NCBI RefSeq assembly: GCF_011075055.1
Contig: NW_025401178.1
Location: 46,642-110,641, forward strand
Direction of reading: 5' to 3'
Length of the DNA: 64,000 bases
DNA from: Mangifera indica
Lineage: Eukaryota; Streptophyta; Magnoliopsida; Sapindales; Anacardiaceae
Part shown: one piece after another, positions 26,101 to 36,501 of the stretch
Layout of the letters: every line of letters begins with the position of its first letter
Position numbering within the stretch: the stretch's first letter is position 1
The notes under the pieces: model-generated
The model's database searches: none
What the model was told of the DNA's origin: nothing
The model's input: the letters and a program-made list of their open reading frames with translations, nothing else
Translations under genes and position numbers: made by a program

Positions 26101-26812
26101 GCTGTTAATAGTTGTAGTTCAGTGAAAATATAGTTATGCTAGTTGGGGGTCTAAACTAATTGGACCTACGAATTTTTGGCTGATGGAAAATTGATTTTAG
26201 CTTTCTGGCAGTGAAACAATGGATATGTGGTTTGTGTATCTATACTCATAGGTTTATCTTTTATTAAGTTACAGGCCGTGATCTTGTATCATTTCTGTTT
26301 GGCATTCCTATGCCCTTTTATGCATTTAATTTTGAGCTCCTAATTGGTCTTTACCTCTATTTCACATTTACTTCATTTTGTACAAATTGGGATGGGAAAG
26401 AAAATCACCATTACTTTACTAGTAACCCCTAAGGTTCCCATTCTATGTAGAAGGAAATGATTTTTTAGCATCTTTTGATGAACTATTAGTTGATGGGATC
26501 AGAAGGCTTCAAATGCTATAGGCCTAGACCTCGTCTTTTCCATTCCACTCTTTTCATTGTTTCTCTGAGTACTAAAAATGTAGTTACCATAAACTGTTTT
26601 TGTGTTTTGTCTGTTTCCAGCCTGAGAATACTCAGAAAAATGAATCTATTGATAAGATTGAAGTGGCACCAGTAGACTTGACATCTGAGCATGGAACTGT
26701 CAGGACAATAGCTGCAGGAATTCTTAACTACAAGCATGTCTTCAGGGCATTGTTTATTGTGCTAGTTTCTGCAGCAGCTTATTTCTTCATAAAACAGAAC
26801 TCCCAATTTTGA
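23139..26812 (+). CDS. WPP domain-interacting tail-anchored protein (WIT1/WIT2-like)
   Basis: Four coding exons: 23139-23700, 24180-25150, 25717-25866 and 26621-26812. Phases agree and give 624 residues. WIT proteins sit in the outer nuclear envelope, bind the WPP domain of RanGAP together with WIP proteins, and link the nucleus to myosin XI-i. The N-terminal part has ISRVELDIACYSEKLVNL and SPEKALEFDFLSGILDSEV, both close to Arabidopsis WIT1. The middle is one long charged coiled coil starting at KINMQTAEQQ-like sequence (here KIKMQTAEQQRHFLRMLEKS). The last ~25 residues form a single hydrophobic segment (FRALFIVLVSAAAYFFI) with a short polar tail, the tail anchor. It is converging with the MEF13-like gene downstream. 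Confidence 0.95.
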
Positions 26813-27740
26813 TGGTGATGCCAGTCCCAGAGTTTGTCATGGCCTGGTTACGAGTAAAGAAATTTAAATGAAACATTGTGTAAGCATCATTTTGAGGTTG
26901 ATCAGCAACTAGTCGATAAAAACAAAACAAAACAAAATGGTAGGAGAGGAGAGATATAGTTGATGAGAAATTTTAATCAGTTTCTTGCTACACATATCTG
27001 GCATGGAAATCTGCATGAGAATTGTTTTTGTATTCTCAATTGTCATCTTTTGTGCAGCTCTGAAACTTTCGATTACAAATGTCTGCCGAATCAGCTGGTA
27101 CAAAGAGGCTAAATTCATGGTAGAGTTCTCATTCCACATGTTCAGGAAGAAACTTTTGACCCAAGTCAATTGGGAAAACACCTCCATTTACCGGAGCTGG
27201 TTTCATTCATGGAGAGGTCATTACTGGGAAGTTGCTTGCTTGTATTGTTTTGTCCTTGGCAAAATGAAAGAATTTGAGTTTTTGTTTCTCTGTAGTTGTC
27301 AGAGCTTCATCTTTTTTAACTATAACAATGCAATTACTATGTGATTTTACCACAAATGGGCAATGCAAATTTTGGTGTAATGTTGTAGAGTAAAATTGAA
27401 ATTTGTATTTTCTAATTATTGTATATCTGAATGATGAAATCTGAGATCTTAAAATCATTAATGTTTTACTGCAACTGTTTGTATGCCCCATTACATAGAA
27501 GCTTCAAACAAAACTGGTAACTAGTTCATGACCCACCTCTTGTTGGCCATGACTATCTTGGTATCGCATCAGATTTAGACCTGAAGATGGTGCTGTGGCT
27601 TCATACGACCAGATCTTGGGATTCGAACATTGAGGCAGAGCCATTGTTGGAGCTATGAATGAAGTCCTCAGCTATGGAAGGGCTGGTTAGCACCAAAAAT
27701 TTTTCTGAAATACAATTGATTGGGATATTTTGTTGTGAAA
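26813..27740. other. 3' UTR of WIT-like gene and convergent spacer
   Basis: No gene. A 119-codon ORF at 26985-27344 lacks any recognisable motif and lies where the 3' UTR is expected. The last part (27500-27740) is the 3' flank of the first MEF13-like gene; the bases around its stop codon (CTATAGATTGCACATCC) are shared with the second copy. Confidence 0.5.
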
Positions 27741-30401
27741 CTATAGATTGCACATCCTGATTCTGGGCTCATATTGTTGCTTATTTTCTTCTGTACTCTC
27801 ATTAAGTAAAAAGGCTGCATCAGGCACATACCCAGCCCTCTTCATTTCCCAGTTTAGTAAACCAAGATTCTCATATATCTTTTCACATTTGGGATGAGCC
27901 TTGTCCCCAACAAGGAATGTAAGCACCTCATCTTTTACCTCAATCCAGCTGCAACCAGGCTCTTTTTTAAGCCTGTTCTGCCTCATCATCTTCCTCACAT
28001 ATGAAACTTTGCCCCACATACCGGCATTAGCATAAATATTTGATAGTAGAATATGAGCGGACGAGTCCTGTGGATGCATTTGCAAAATCGAATTGGCTGC
28101 CTCTTCTGCCACATCAACATCCCCTTGGATCTTACAAATGCTAAGCAGAGTTCTCCATATAACATCATCGGCTCCAAAAGGCATCTCTTGAATTAGTTTT
28201 AAAGCCTTGCCAACTTGGCCTGACCTTCCTAATATATCGACCAAGCATGAATAATGCTCCAGCTGAGGATCTAAGTCATATTTACATAGCATTATCTTGA
28301 AGTAGTACAGCCCTTTTTCAACAAGTCCCATGTGAGCACAAGCTCGGAGCACTGAGACAAAAGTTGTGTGATTTGGCTTCACATTTTCATGTTCCATGTT
28401 CTCAAAAACCTCGAGGGCATCAACTCCATACCCATGCTGAGCATAGCAAGAAATCATGGCATTCCATGTCATAAGGTTCTCCTTTGGTGCTTTATCAAAT
28501 GCTATCCGTGAGTCTTGCATGTTTCCACACTTTGAGTACATATCAATGAGAGCTCTGGATATATAAACATCTGACTGCAATTCTTCCTTAATTACTTGTG
28601 CATGAATTTGCTTGCCAAGTCCAACAGTAGCCAAATTAGCACAAGTATCTAGAACTATAGCATAAGTGAAGTTATCTGGCTTTACACCCATTTCCAACAT
28701 CCTCGAAAAATATCTCTGAGCATTTTCACTTTGTTTTTCTCCTGAGAATCGCGAAATTATTGCATTCCATGAAACTATATTTCTTTCTTTCATTCTGTTG
28801 TGGATCTTCTCAGCTTCCTCCGTCAATCCACACTTGCAGTACATATCAACAAGTGCGCATCCAACAAACCAGTTCAACCCCATTCCTGATTTGATAGCTC
28901 TGTTATGGATCTCCATGCCATAATTCAAAGCTTGCTGACTGGCACAAGTTTTTAATATACTGCCATAAGTGAACTCATCAGGTTCAATCCTTGCACGGAG
29001 CATTGAAACAAAATAGGATAGTGGTTTCTCTTCATTTCCATTCTGCTCATAAGCAGCAATAATTGCATTCCAAGATACAGTATCCCTTCTTTCCATTTCA
29101 TCAAAGACACGACAAGCTTCAGTCAGAGCTCTGCATTTACCATACATGTCTATAATGGCATTTGCTACACAAATATTTAATGTAAGAGAACTCTTAATAG
29201 CAAGCCCATGTAGTTGAAGCCCCTCCAAATACCCTTTAATCATTGCACAAGCACTAAATGCCCCTGATAAACTTGTATCATTGAATCCAAGACCAGACTT
29301 TGTCAAAAGGGAAAATAACTGCAAAGCTTCATAGCCTTGACCATTTCGTACATAGCCAACAATAATGGCATTGTAAGATTGCAAATCATGGTTGGGTAAT
29401 GCGTTAAACAACTTTCGAGCATCTAGGATATCGTAACATTTTGCATACATGTCCAAAGTGGCAGTTCCAATAACAACATCCGACCCAAAACTGTTCTTCA
29501 AAGCATGGGCATGCAACTGAGTACCTAACCTGAATGCAGAAAATCCTGCACTCAACTTGAGGAGACTAGCATAAGTAGATTGACTAGCCTCAATTCCTTC
29601 CTTCTGCATCTCCTTGAATAATTCCAAACCCTTGACAAAGTCATCATTCTGAGCACAACCAGTTATTACAGAACTCCATGAAACCCTATTCTTCTCAGAC
29701 ATTTCACGGAATAGCAAAAGCGAATCATCCAATTTCTTACACTTTGCATACATATCTACCAATGCAGTCCCTGTGTCCACATCCCTATCAAAACCCGTTT
29801 TCATCGCAATGTCGTGAACCTGAACCCCCATATCATAGTCCTCTAATATTGAGCATGCTCTCAAAACAAAAGAAAAACTTCTCCTATTATATGCCACACC
29901 TGATCTCCCCATCGCCATAAACAAACAAGTCACCTTGAGACAATCCCCCGCGTGCAGAAACCCTGAAATCAACGAATTCCATGAAACTACATCTCTTTCA
30001 GGCATTGCCTCAAATAATGAACTTGCAATCTCCATTTCCCCACACGCAGCGTACCCAAAAACCACTGCATTCCAAGAAACAACATCCCTGTCGGGCATTA
30101 GATCAAACACCCTGTGTGCAAGCCCTAAATTGGAGCATTTTATGTACATCTGGATTAAACAATTGGTGACAAAGATTCTGGGCTTGTATCCAGATACAAT
30201 CATGCGAGCATGGGCTTGTTTACCTGGGTTTTGCACTCGTTGGTGCGTACACGCTTGGAAAATGTGAGAGAAGGCTTTTGTTTCCCATTTTGTGGGGACT
30301 TTTGTTAGCTTTTCAGGTGCTGATGAAGAGAACGATGAGATTAATATTGGTTTGTATAGGGATTCTGATAAGAGACTTGTTACACGAAGATAATTTCCCA
30401 T
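27741..30401 (-). CDS. PLS-class pentatricopeptide repeat protein, MEF13-like, copy 1
   Basis: Intronless, 886 residues, close in sequence to Arabidopsis AT3G02330 (MEF13), a mitochondrial C-to-U RNA editing factor. The first ~40 residues are serine-rich and basic, as in an organelle transit peptide. PPR motifs of P, L and S type run from about residue 60 to 745 (for example VVSWNAVVFGYAACG, IGTATLDMYAKC). An E-type C-terminus follows (DDVIWRTLLSICK, EPGCSWIEVKDEV, YVPDAAFLL); there is no DYW deaminase domain. It aligns without gaps to the copy at 32031. It has drifted more at conserved sites, e.g. IISRF for IISGF and MISCY for MICGY. Product acts in RNA recognition; targets unknown. Confidence 0.93.
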   Translation of the reverse strand: MGNYLRVTSLLSESLYKPILISSFSSSAPEKLTKVPTKWETKAFSHIFQACTHQRVQNPGKQAHARMIVSGYKPRIFVTNCLIQMYIKCSNLGLAHRVFDLMPDRDVVSWNAVVFGYAACGEMEIASSLFEAMPERDVVSWNSLISGFLHAGDCLKVTCLFMAMGRSGVAYNRRSFSFVLRACSILEDYDMGVQVHDIAMKTGFDRDVDTGTALVDMYAKCKKLDDSLLLFREMSEKNRVSWSSVITGCAQNDDFVKGLELFKEMQKEGIEASQSTYASLLKLSAGFSAFRLGTQLHAHALKNSFGSDVVIGTATLDMYAKCYDILDARKLFNALPNHDLQSYNAIIVGYVRNGQGYEALQLFSLLTKSGLGFNDTSLSGAFSACAMIKGYLEGLQLHGLAIKSSLTLNICVANAIIDMYGKCRALTEACRVFDEMERRDTVSWNAIIAAYEQNGNEEKPLSYFVSMLRARIEPDEFTYGSILKTCASQQALNYGMEIHNRAIKSGMGLNWFVGCALVDMYCKCGLTEEAEKIHNRMKERNIVSWNAIISRFSGEKQSENAQRYFSRMLEMGVKPDNFTYAIVLDTCANLATVGLGKQIHAQVIKEELQSDVYISRALIDMYSKCGNMQDSRIAFDKAPKENLMTWNAMISCYAQHGYGVDALEVFENMEHENVKPNHTTFVSVLRACAHMGLVEKGLYYFKIMLCKYDLDPQLEHYSCLVDILGRSGQVGKALKLIQEMPFGADDVIWRTLLSICKIQGDVDVAEEAANSILQMHPQDSSAHILLSNIYANAGMWGKVSYVRKMMRQNRLKKEPGCSWIEVKDEVLTFLVGDKAHPKCEKIYENLGLLNWEMKRAGYVPDAAFLLNESTEENKQQYEPRIRMCNL

Positions 30402-30764
30402 GATATTTGTAAGTCATGCTTTGGCGGGGTTTTTGACCGTTACTAAAAGAGTCTGGGAGGTAGGGACGAAGCGGTTGTGTCTGGTTAAATCTAAAACTAT
30501 CCACTTCAGCCCAGTTTACGGTGCTCACGGGTTGTGCTGTATCGAAACCTATCAATTGACAGGTCTTATGGGCCGGTTGGCCCAGAAGCACGAGTAGTCT
30601 CATGGCACAGCTAAGACCCCAAATCGAACTTTTGTAGGTCTTTAATGAACCGATCCATATGCCCCGCCAGTTTAGCACATCTTGCAATTTTACAGATCGT
30701 GCCCTTTTAGGTCGTATAAAAAAGAAAAGGGGACTGGACTGGGCTGTGCTACAAGCCGATTCAG
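30402..30764 (-). promoter_or_regulatory. upstream region of MEF13-like copy 1
   Basis: The 50 bp next to the start codon (AAGTCATGCTTTGGCGGGGT, then TTGACCGTTACT) are shared with the region upstream of copy 2 at 34692-34740, so the duplication included the proximal promoter. Beyond about 30455 the two diverge. No TATA box stands out. Confidence 0.5.
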
Positions 30765-31219
30765 TAGGGGTGTTAAAAAAAATCTGATTATCAAATCAAA
30801 CTAATTTTTAAATTAAAAATTAAATCAAAAAATAGATTATTTAAAAAGTAGTTTAAACACTAATTTAAAAATATAGAAAAAAACGATTTTTTAATTCGGT
30901 TACTGATTTGTCAAAATTTTAAACCCAGATAATCAAACCTTACAGCTTTTAAAAAAATTGAATAAAAAATAAACAAAATATTAAATATATTTTTTTAAAA
31001 ATTAAAAAAAAATAGTAAAATAAAACAATCCTTTAAAATTCAATTCAAAACGAGTTAACTAAAAATTCAATTCGGTTAATTAATAATTTTTGGTTTGATT
31101 CAAATAAATTGATCTTTAAATCAATTCAATTTCGGTTAATGATTTTTTTCGAATAAAAAATTTAATTTGATTTAAAAAATTGTCAAATTAATTCAATTAA
31201 TCGGTTTGGAACACCCGTA
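30765..31219. mobile_element. hAT-like MITE
   Basis: Starts TAGGGGTGTTAAAAA and ends GGAACACCCGTA, an imperfect terminal inverted repeat. Flanks CGATTCAG and TAATTCGG match at five of eight bases and differ only by transitions, compatible with an old 8-bp duplication. Interior is AT-rich with repeated AATTCAATTCGGTTAAT words in both orientations. It separates the two MEF13-like genes. Confidence 0.6.
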
Positions 31220-32030
31220 TAATTCGGCCCCTTGACATGTCAAGCTTGAGGCATTATCATTGAAGGACACATTTTACATGAATTCATAAGGACAAAAGTT
31301 TTAACATGGCAAAAAGGAGACAGTTCCAAACAAAATAAAGGGTCTAAACAAGTCTAGCCAAATAGAAAAAGTTTTACCTACAGATTATTTGTATAAATAA
31401 CTGAAATTCCAAAATCGCCCTAACATTACAAATCAATCAGTTCCTAACATAATTATAATATCATAAAATAGTAGAAAATAAAAAAATTAATGTTCCTATC
31501 TCAATAAGCTTACCAACAATTCATGAGGCCAGCTTATGTGTTGCATACAATTTATGCAGCTCAATTGCTGACTTAATTTCAGCTGTTTCCTGTATGAAAT
31601 TCTGGCAGTACCAAATTTTCTGAGAATTCCGCTGAACACTAGCCTTACAAGGTCCAGCCGGTAACAAAAGCAAAAGGCGTTGAGTATAGAGCTGAATGCG
31701 GTAGCAGAGCAGCAATGCTGCAGGTTAAGCAGTTGACTTACCATCATACCTCCTCCCTATTTGTTTCCAAAATGAAACATAGTGGCTGCACAAACAATGC
31801 AAGCCATACACTGGCTGCACAAGAGCATAACTGTAATGCAGTTAAGTTGGAAAGGCCAACATAGGAGCACACTAGCTTGGGACGAGATGAAACATGGGAT
31901 GCAGAGATCGATCCAAAAAGCTCTGGATGTTACCATAAATACAAGATACAAATTTGTTTCCAACTAACCGGGTTTTGCCTTTTTCTCTTTCTAGAGGACG
32001 ATTTGGGAGTACTGAATATTTATTTTAACA
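31220..32030. other. 3' flank of MEF13-like copy 2
   Basis: No gene or repeat recognised. Base composition is less AT-rich than the intergenic DNA elsewhere. It is presumably 3' UTR and spacer of the gene to its right, which is read leftwards. Confidence 0.45.
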
Positions 32031-34691
32031 CTATAGATTGCACATCCAGGTTCTGGACTCATCTTGCTGCTCAAGTTCTTCTGCCTCCTCATTGAGCAAA
32101 AAATCTGAATCAGGGACATATCCAGACCACTTCATTTCACCAATTAGCATGCCAAGCTCCTCATAAATTTCTTCACATTTCGGATGAGCTTTATCCCCAA
32201 CAAGAAATGTATGTACCTCATCTTTTACTTCAATCCAGCTGCAACCTGGCTCTTTTTTCAGCTTATTCTGCCTCATCATCTTCCTCATACATGAAACTTT
32301 GTCCCACATTCCAGCATTAGCGTAAATATTTGAGAGAAGAATACAAGCAGAGGAGTCTTGTGGGTCCATTTGCAAAAGAGAATTGGCTGCCTTTTCTGCC
32401 AGATCTACATTGCCATGGATCTTGCAAATGCTAAGCAGAGTTCTCCATATAACATCATCTGCTTCAAAGGGCATCTCTTGAATAAGTTTCAAAGCCTCTT
32501 TAACTTGGCCTGACCTTCCTAATATATCCACCATGCATGAATAATGCTCCAACTGAGGATCTAAACCATACTCACTCAGCATTATATTGAAGTAATGCAT
32601 CCCCTTCTCAACGAGTCCCATGTGAGCACAAGCTCGGAGTACTGAGACAAAAGTTGCATGATTTGGCTTCACATTCTCATGTTCCATTTGCTCAAAAACC
32701 TTGAGGGCATCATCTCCATAGCCATGCTGAGCATAGCCACAAATCATGGCATTCCATGTTACAAAGTCCCGTTTTGGTGCTTTCGCAAATATTATCTGTG
32801 AATCTTGCATGTTTCCACACTTCGAGTACATATCAACGAGAGTACTGGATATATAAACATCTGATTGCAATTTTTGTTTAACAATTTGGGCATGTATTTG
32901 CTTGCCAAGTCCAACAGTTGCCAAATTAGCACAAGTATCAAGAACTGTTGCATAAGTGAAGTTATCTGGCTTTACGCCCATTTCCAGCATCCAAGAAAAA
33001 TATCTTTGAGCATTCTCACTTTGTTTTTGCCCTGAGAACCCAGAAATTATTGCATTCCATGAAACCAAAGTTTGTTCTTTTGTTCTGTCATGTATCTTCT
33101 CTGCTTCCTCCATCATCCCACACTTACTGTACATATCAACAAGTGTGCTTCCAACAAACCAGTTCAACCCCATTCCTGATTTAATAACTCTATTATGGAT
33201 CTCCATACCATAATTTAAAGCTTGCTGACCTGCACAAGCTTTTAAGACACTGCCATAAGTAAATTCATCAGGTTCCATCCTTGCATGGAGCATGGAAACA
33301 AAATAGGATAGCGTTTCCTCTTCTTTCCCATTCTGTTCATGAGCAGCTATTATTGCATTCCAAGATACAGCATCCATTCTTTCCATTTCATCAAATACAT
33401 GACAAGCTTCAATCAGAGCTCCACATTTACCATACATGCCTAGAATGGCATTTGCTACACAAATATTTGATGTAAGAGTACTCTTAATTGCTAGCCCATG
33501 AACTTGAAGCCCTTCCACATGGCCTTTAATCACTGCACATGCACTAAATGCTCCTGATAAACTTATTTCATTGAAACCAAGACCAGATTTCTGCAAAAGC
33601 AAAAATAACTGCAAAGCTTCACAGCCTTGTCCATTTCGAGCATAACCGACAATAATGGCATTGTAAGATTGCAAATTATGATTGGGCAAGGAGTTAAACA
33701 ACTTTCGAGCATCTTGTATATTGTTACATTTTGCATACATATCCAAAGTGGCAGTTCCAACAATTGCATCTGAAGCAAAATCATTTTTAAAAGCATGGGC
33801 ATGCAACTGAGTACCTAATCTAAATGCAGATAATCCTGCACACAACCTGAAGAGACTAGCATAAATGGACTGACTAACCCCAATTCCCTCCATTTGCATC
33901 TCTGTGAACAATTCCAAACCCTTAACAAAGTCTTCATTTTGAACACAACCTGCAATCACAGCACTCCAAGAAACCCAGTTCTTTTCAGAAATTTCTCTAA
34001 ACAGAAAAAAGGCATCTTCCAAATTCTTGCATTTTGCATACATGTCTACCAAAGCACTACCCGTTACCACATCCTTATGAAAACCCATTTTCATTGCAAC
34101 GCTATGAACCTGAACCCCAACATTACTGTCCTCCAAAATCGAACACGCTTTCAAAACAACAGCAAAACTCCTCCTATCATATGCAACATCCACTCTCCCC
34201 ATCTTTATAAACACCTCAATAACCTTCACACAATCCCCAGCCTGCAGATACCCTGAAATCAATGAATTCCACGAAACTACATCTCTTTGGGGCATGGCCT
34301 CAAACAATGACTTCGCAACCCCCATTTCACCACACGTAGCATACCCAAAAATCAACGCATTCCATGAAACAACATCCCTCTCAGGCATCTTATCAAACAC
34401 CTGATACGCGGAGTCCAAATTGGAGCATCTTATGTACATTTGAATCAAACAGTTGGTGACAAAAATAGTGGGTTTGAACCCAGATACCATCATGCGAGCA
34501 TGAGCTTGTTTTCCAGGGTTTTGCGCTCGGTGATGGGTGCATTCTTGAAAAATGTGAGAGAAGGTTTTCGTATTCCGGTTGGTAGGTGTTTTTGTTTGCT
34601 TTTGTAGAGTAGATGTAGAGAAGGAACAACTGGGTACTGCTTTGTATAGAGATTGCGATATGAGTGAGGCTAGCCGAAGATGATTTCCCAT
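32031..34691 (-). CDS. PLS-class pentatricopeptide repeat protein, MEF13-like, copy 2
   Basis: Intronless, 886 residues, same length and gap-free with copy 1. Serine/threonine-rich basic N-terminus, then about 20 PLS repeats, then the E motif (DDVIWRTLLSICKIHG, EPGCSWIEVKDEVHTFLVG); no DYW domain. At several diverged positions it resembles Arabidopsis MEF13 more than copy 1 does: RDFVTWNAMICGYA, SSTLVDMYSKCG and MPFEADDVIWRTLL. It is therefore the likelier carrier of the ancestral editing function, inferred. MEF-type factors need a deaminase supplied in trans, since they lack one. Confidence 0.95.
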   Translation of the reverse strand: MGNHLRLASLISQSLYKAVPSCSFSTSTLQKQTKTPTNRNTKTFSHIFQECTHHRAQNPGKQAHARMMVSGFKPTIFVTNCLIQMYIRCSNLDSAYQVFDKMPERDVVSWNALIFGYATCGEMGVAKSLFEAMPQRDVVSWNSLISGYLQAGDCVKVIEVFIKMGRVDVAYDRRSFAVVLKACSILEDSNVGVQVHSVAMKMGFHKDVVTGSALVDMYAKCKNLEDAFFLFREISEKNWVSWSAVIAGCVQNEDFVKGLELFTEMQMEGIGVSQSIYASLFRLCAGLSAFRLGTQLHAHAFKNDFASDAIVGTATLDMYAKCNNIQDARKLFNSLPNHNLQSYNAIIVGYARNGQGCEALQLFLLLQKSGLGFNEISLSGAFSACAVIKGHVEGLQVHGLAIKSTLTSNICVANAILGMYGKCGALIEACHVFDEMERMDAVSWNAIIAAHEQNGKEEETLSYFVSMLHARMEPDEFTYGSVLKACAGQQALNYGMEIHNRVIKSGMGLNWFVGSTLVDMYSKCGMMEEAEKIHDRTKEQTLVSWNAIISGFSGQKQSENAQRYFSWMLEMGVKPDNFTYATVLDTCANLATVGLGKQIHAQIVKQKLQSDVYISSTLVDMYSKCGNMQDSQIIFAKAPKRDFVTWNAMICGYAQHGYGDDALKVFEQMEHENVKPNHATFVSVLRACAHMGLVEKGMHYFNIMLSEYGLDPQLEHYSCMVDILGRSGQVKEALKLIQEMPFEADDVIWRTLLSICKIHGNVDLAEKAANSLLQMDPQDSSACILLSNIYANAGMWDKVSCMRKMMRQNKLKKEPGCSWIEVKDEVHTFLVGDKAHPKCEEIYEELGMLIGEMKWSGYVPDSDFLLNEEAEELEQQDESRTWMCNL

Positions 34692-34854
34692 GAAATTTGG
34701 AAGTCATACTTGGGCGGGGTTTTCGACCGTTACTTTCGAGTTCAAGATCATGAGCCTCAGCTCCTCAAAAGGATTCTTCGACTAAACGCACCGTTCTCAG
34801 TTGTTTTTTTATTAACAGAGGAGTCTTTATGAGATAATATAATATAATTAAATA
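34692..34854 (-). promoter_or_regulatory. upstream region of MEF13-like copy 2
   Basis: Shares AAGTCATACTTGGGCGGGGT and TCGACCGTTACT with copy 1. The similarity ends about 50 bp before the start codon, marking the edge of the duplicated segment. The remainder is AT-rich. Confidence 0.45.
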
Positions 34855-35165
34855 ATAATATGTATCTTAAAATATATTAAATTAATATAATATAATAAAT
34901 ATATCATATAATATAATAGATATTATGATTTAAATTGTATATTTTTTTATAGAAAATAATAATATAATAAAAATATATATGAGAAATTTTTAAATTTATA
35001 TAAGTGTTTGTGACATTTTTTAAAATAATAATCTAACAAATAAATTTTTTATTATTTTATTTTTAAAATTAAAAGACATATCTTATAATACGATATAATA
35101 AACAATACAAAAAATTAGTTTTTTAATATATAATATAATATATGATTCAACTATTACAATTGTAT
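34855..35165. repeat. GATAC/TATAAT-rich dispersed repeat, old copy
   Basis: Collinear with the pair at 55543-56356: TTATGATTTAAATTG, TTTTTATAGAAAATAATAAT, GAGAAATTTTTAAATTTATA, CGATATAATAAACAATAC and ATGATTCAACTATTACAAT occur in the same order. More decayed than the other two. Non-coding. Confidence 0.55.
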
Positions 35166-35589
35166 TATATAAGACATAACAACTATAAGACAATATACTA
35201 AAGACATGTTTATAAAAATAAATGATAATTTATATCGGTACTTTAACTAAAACTATAAGAGAGTGGAGACCAGTTAAACTGCAATTGAGCCAAGTAGAGT
35301 AGAGTTAAGTATTGTTTGGTTTGAGATTAACTCGAGTTTGATATAAAAACGATTCACTTGAATTCGGTTTAAGTTTAGGATGAATACAGTTAATTCAAGT
35401 TTGGGTAAAAAAATTTAGTTAAACCTTATAGTATATATATTTATCAATTATTTTTTATATTCAAAGTTGAGTAAGATTTTAGGGAGTAAATACAAAATTT
35501 TAAAACTTTTAAGAATTTATTGATAGTTTACTTAAGATAAACCATCAACACGTCTCCAAACATAATCAAGATTAGAATACGAGTAGTAT

Positions 35590-35740
35590 TAGATATACAA
35601 CTTTATATATATATAATGATATATCATTATATGATTAAGTAGTTTTAAATTAGAGATAAATAATACCGAATCACATAATGATATATTATTATTTGTATAT
35701 AAAATTATATATATTATTTTATACGTATTTTAATTAATAA
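35590..35740. repeat. AT-rich palindromic MITE-like repeat
   Basis: Has the family core (GATATATCATTATATGATTA, TTTTAAATTAGAGATAAATA, CACATAATGATATATTATTA) with outer arms reading TATACAACTTTATATATA and TATATAAAATTATATATA. Boundaries approximate. Confidence 0.55.
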
Positions 35741-36427
35741 AAATTTAGATATTGACATCTTGGAGCCACTCATGTAACCATGTAAGAGATGGTTAGACGA
35801 AATAAAATTTACCTATATATGGGTGGAGAAAGAAGAAATAAAATTTATCTTTAAGATTGAATATGATTCAAATAGATTTGGACTCAACTCGTCATTTGGA
35901 TCGAATGAATCAAGTTTGAAACAAAGATTGAGTTTATTTTTATAAACGAATTGAGTTTAAATCGATTTGAATATTTAAGTTTGAGTTAGGTTTAAATTAA
36001 ATCTAAAATTAAGTTATTTTTAAATCGAATTCAAATATTAATTTTACAAATCAAGTTAAGTTTGGGTTAAAAGAAATTTTCAATCATCAATCTTAAGCAG
36101 ACCATCGTTTGGACTTGACTTTCAATGAATTTAGCCCTATGTTAAAATATTCTTAAACAAAACTTCCAGGACAAAAACGTTATTAAAAAAAACTCTATAA
36201 TATAAAAGGTAATTCAACCAAAACTTAGGGATGGCATTGAATTATTGCCAAAAAGTCTTCATTATCCAACTTCCAGGATGTTTCCGTCTACTTTCTGTCA
36301 AAAAGAAAATTTTGCAGAATTTAAAGCATCCTCATGCCACCTTCCTCCCAATTTCCATGGTAATTCATTCATTTTCCTCTGAACTTTCCCTGAAGCTTCA
36401 AAGAAATCTTCCCCACTTCACACTTCC

Positions 36428-36434
36428 TATATAT
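36428..36434 (+). promoter_or_regulatory. TATA box of membrane-protein gene copy 1
   Basis: TATATAT within CTTCCTATATATCCCACAC, 68 bp before the ATG at 36502. The same box and flank recur before copy 2, which supports a conserved core promoter and the chosen start codon. Confidence 0.6.
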
Positions 36435-36501
36435 CCCACACATACAACTGCCCTCATCACCATTCTCATATACGCCATTGGGTCCATCTGTTGTTCCCAG
36501 G

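Noticed and set aside
26985..27344. 119-codon ORF downstream of the WIT-like gene
   Set aside because: Lies in the expected 3' UTR, no motif, no counterpart recognised.
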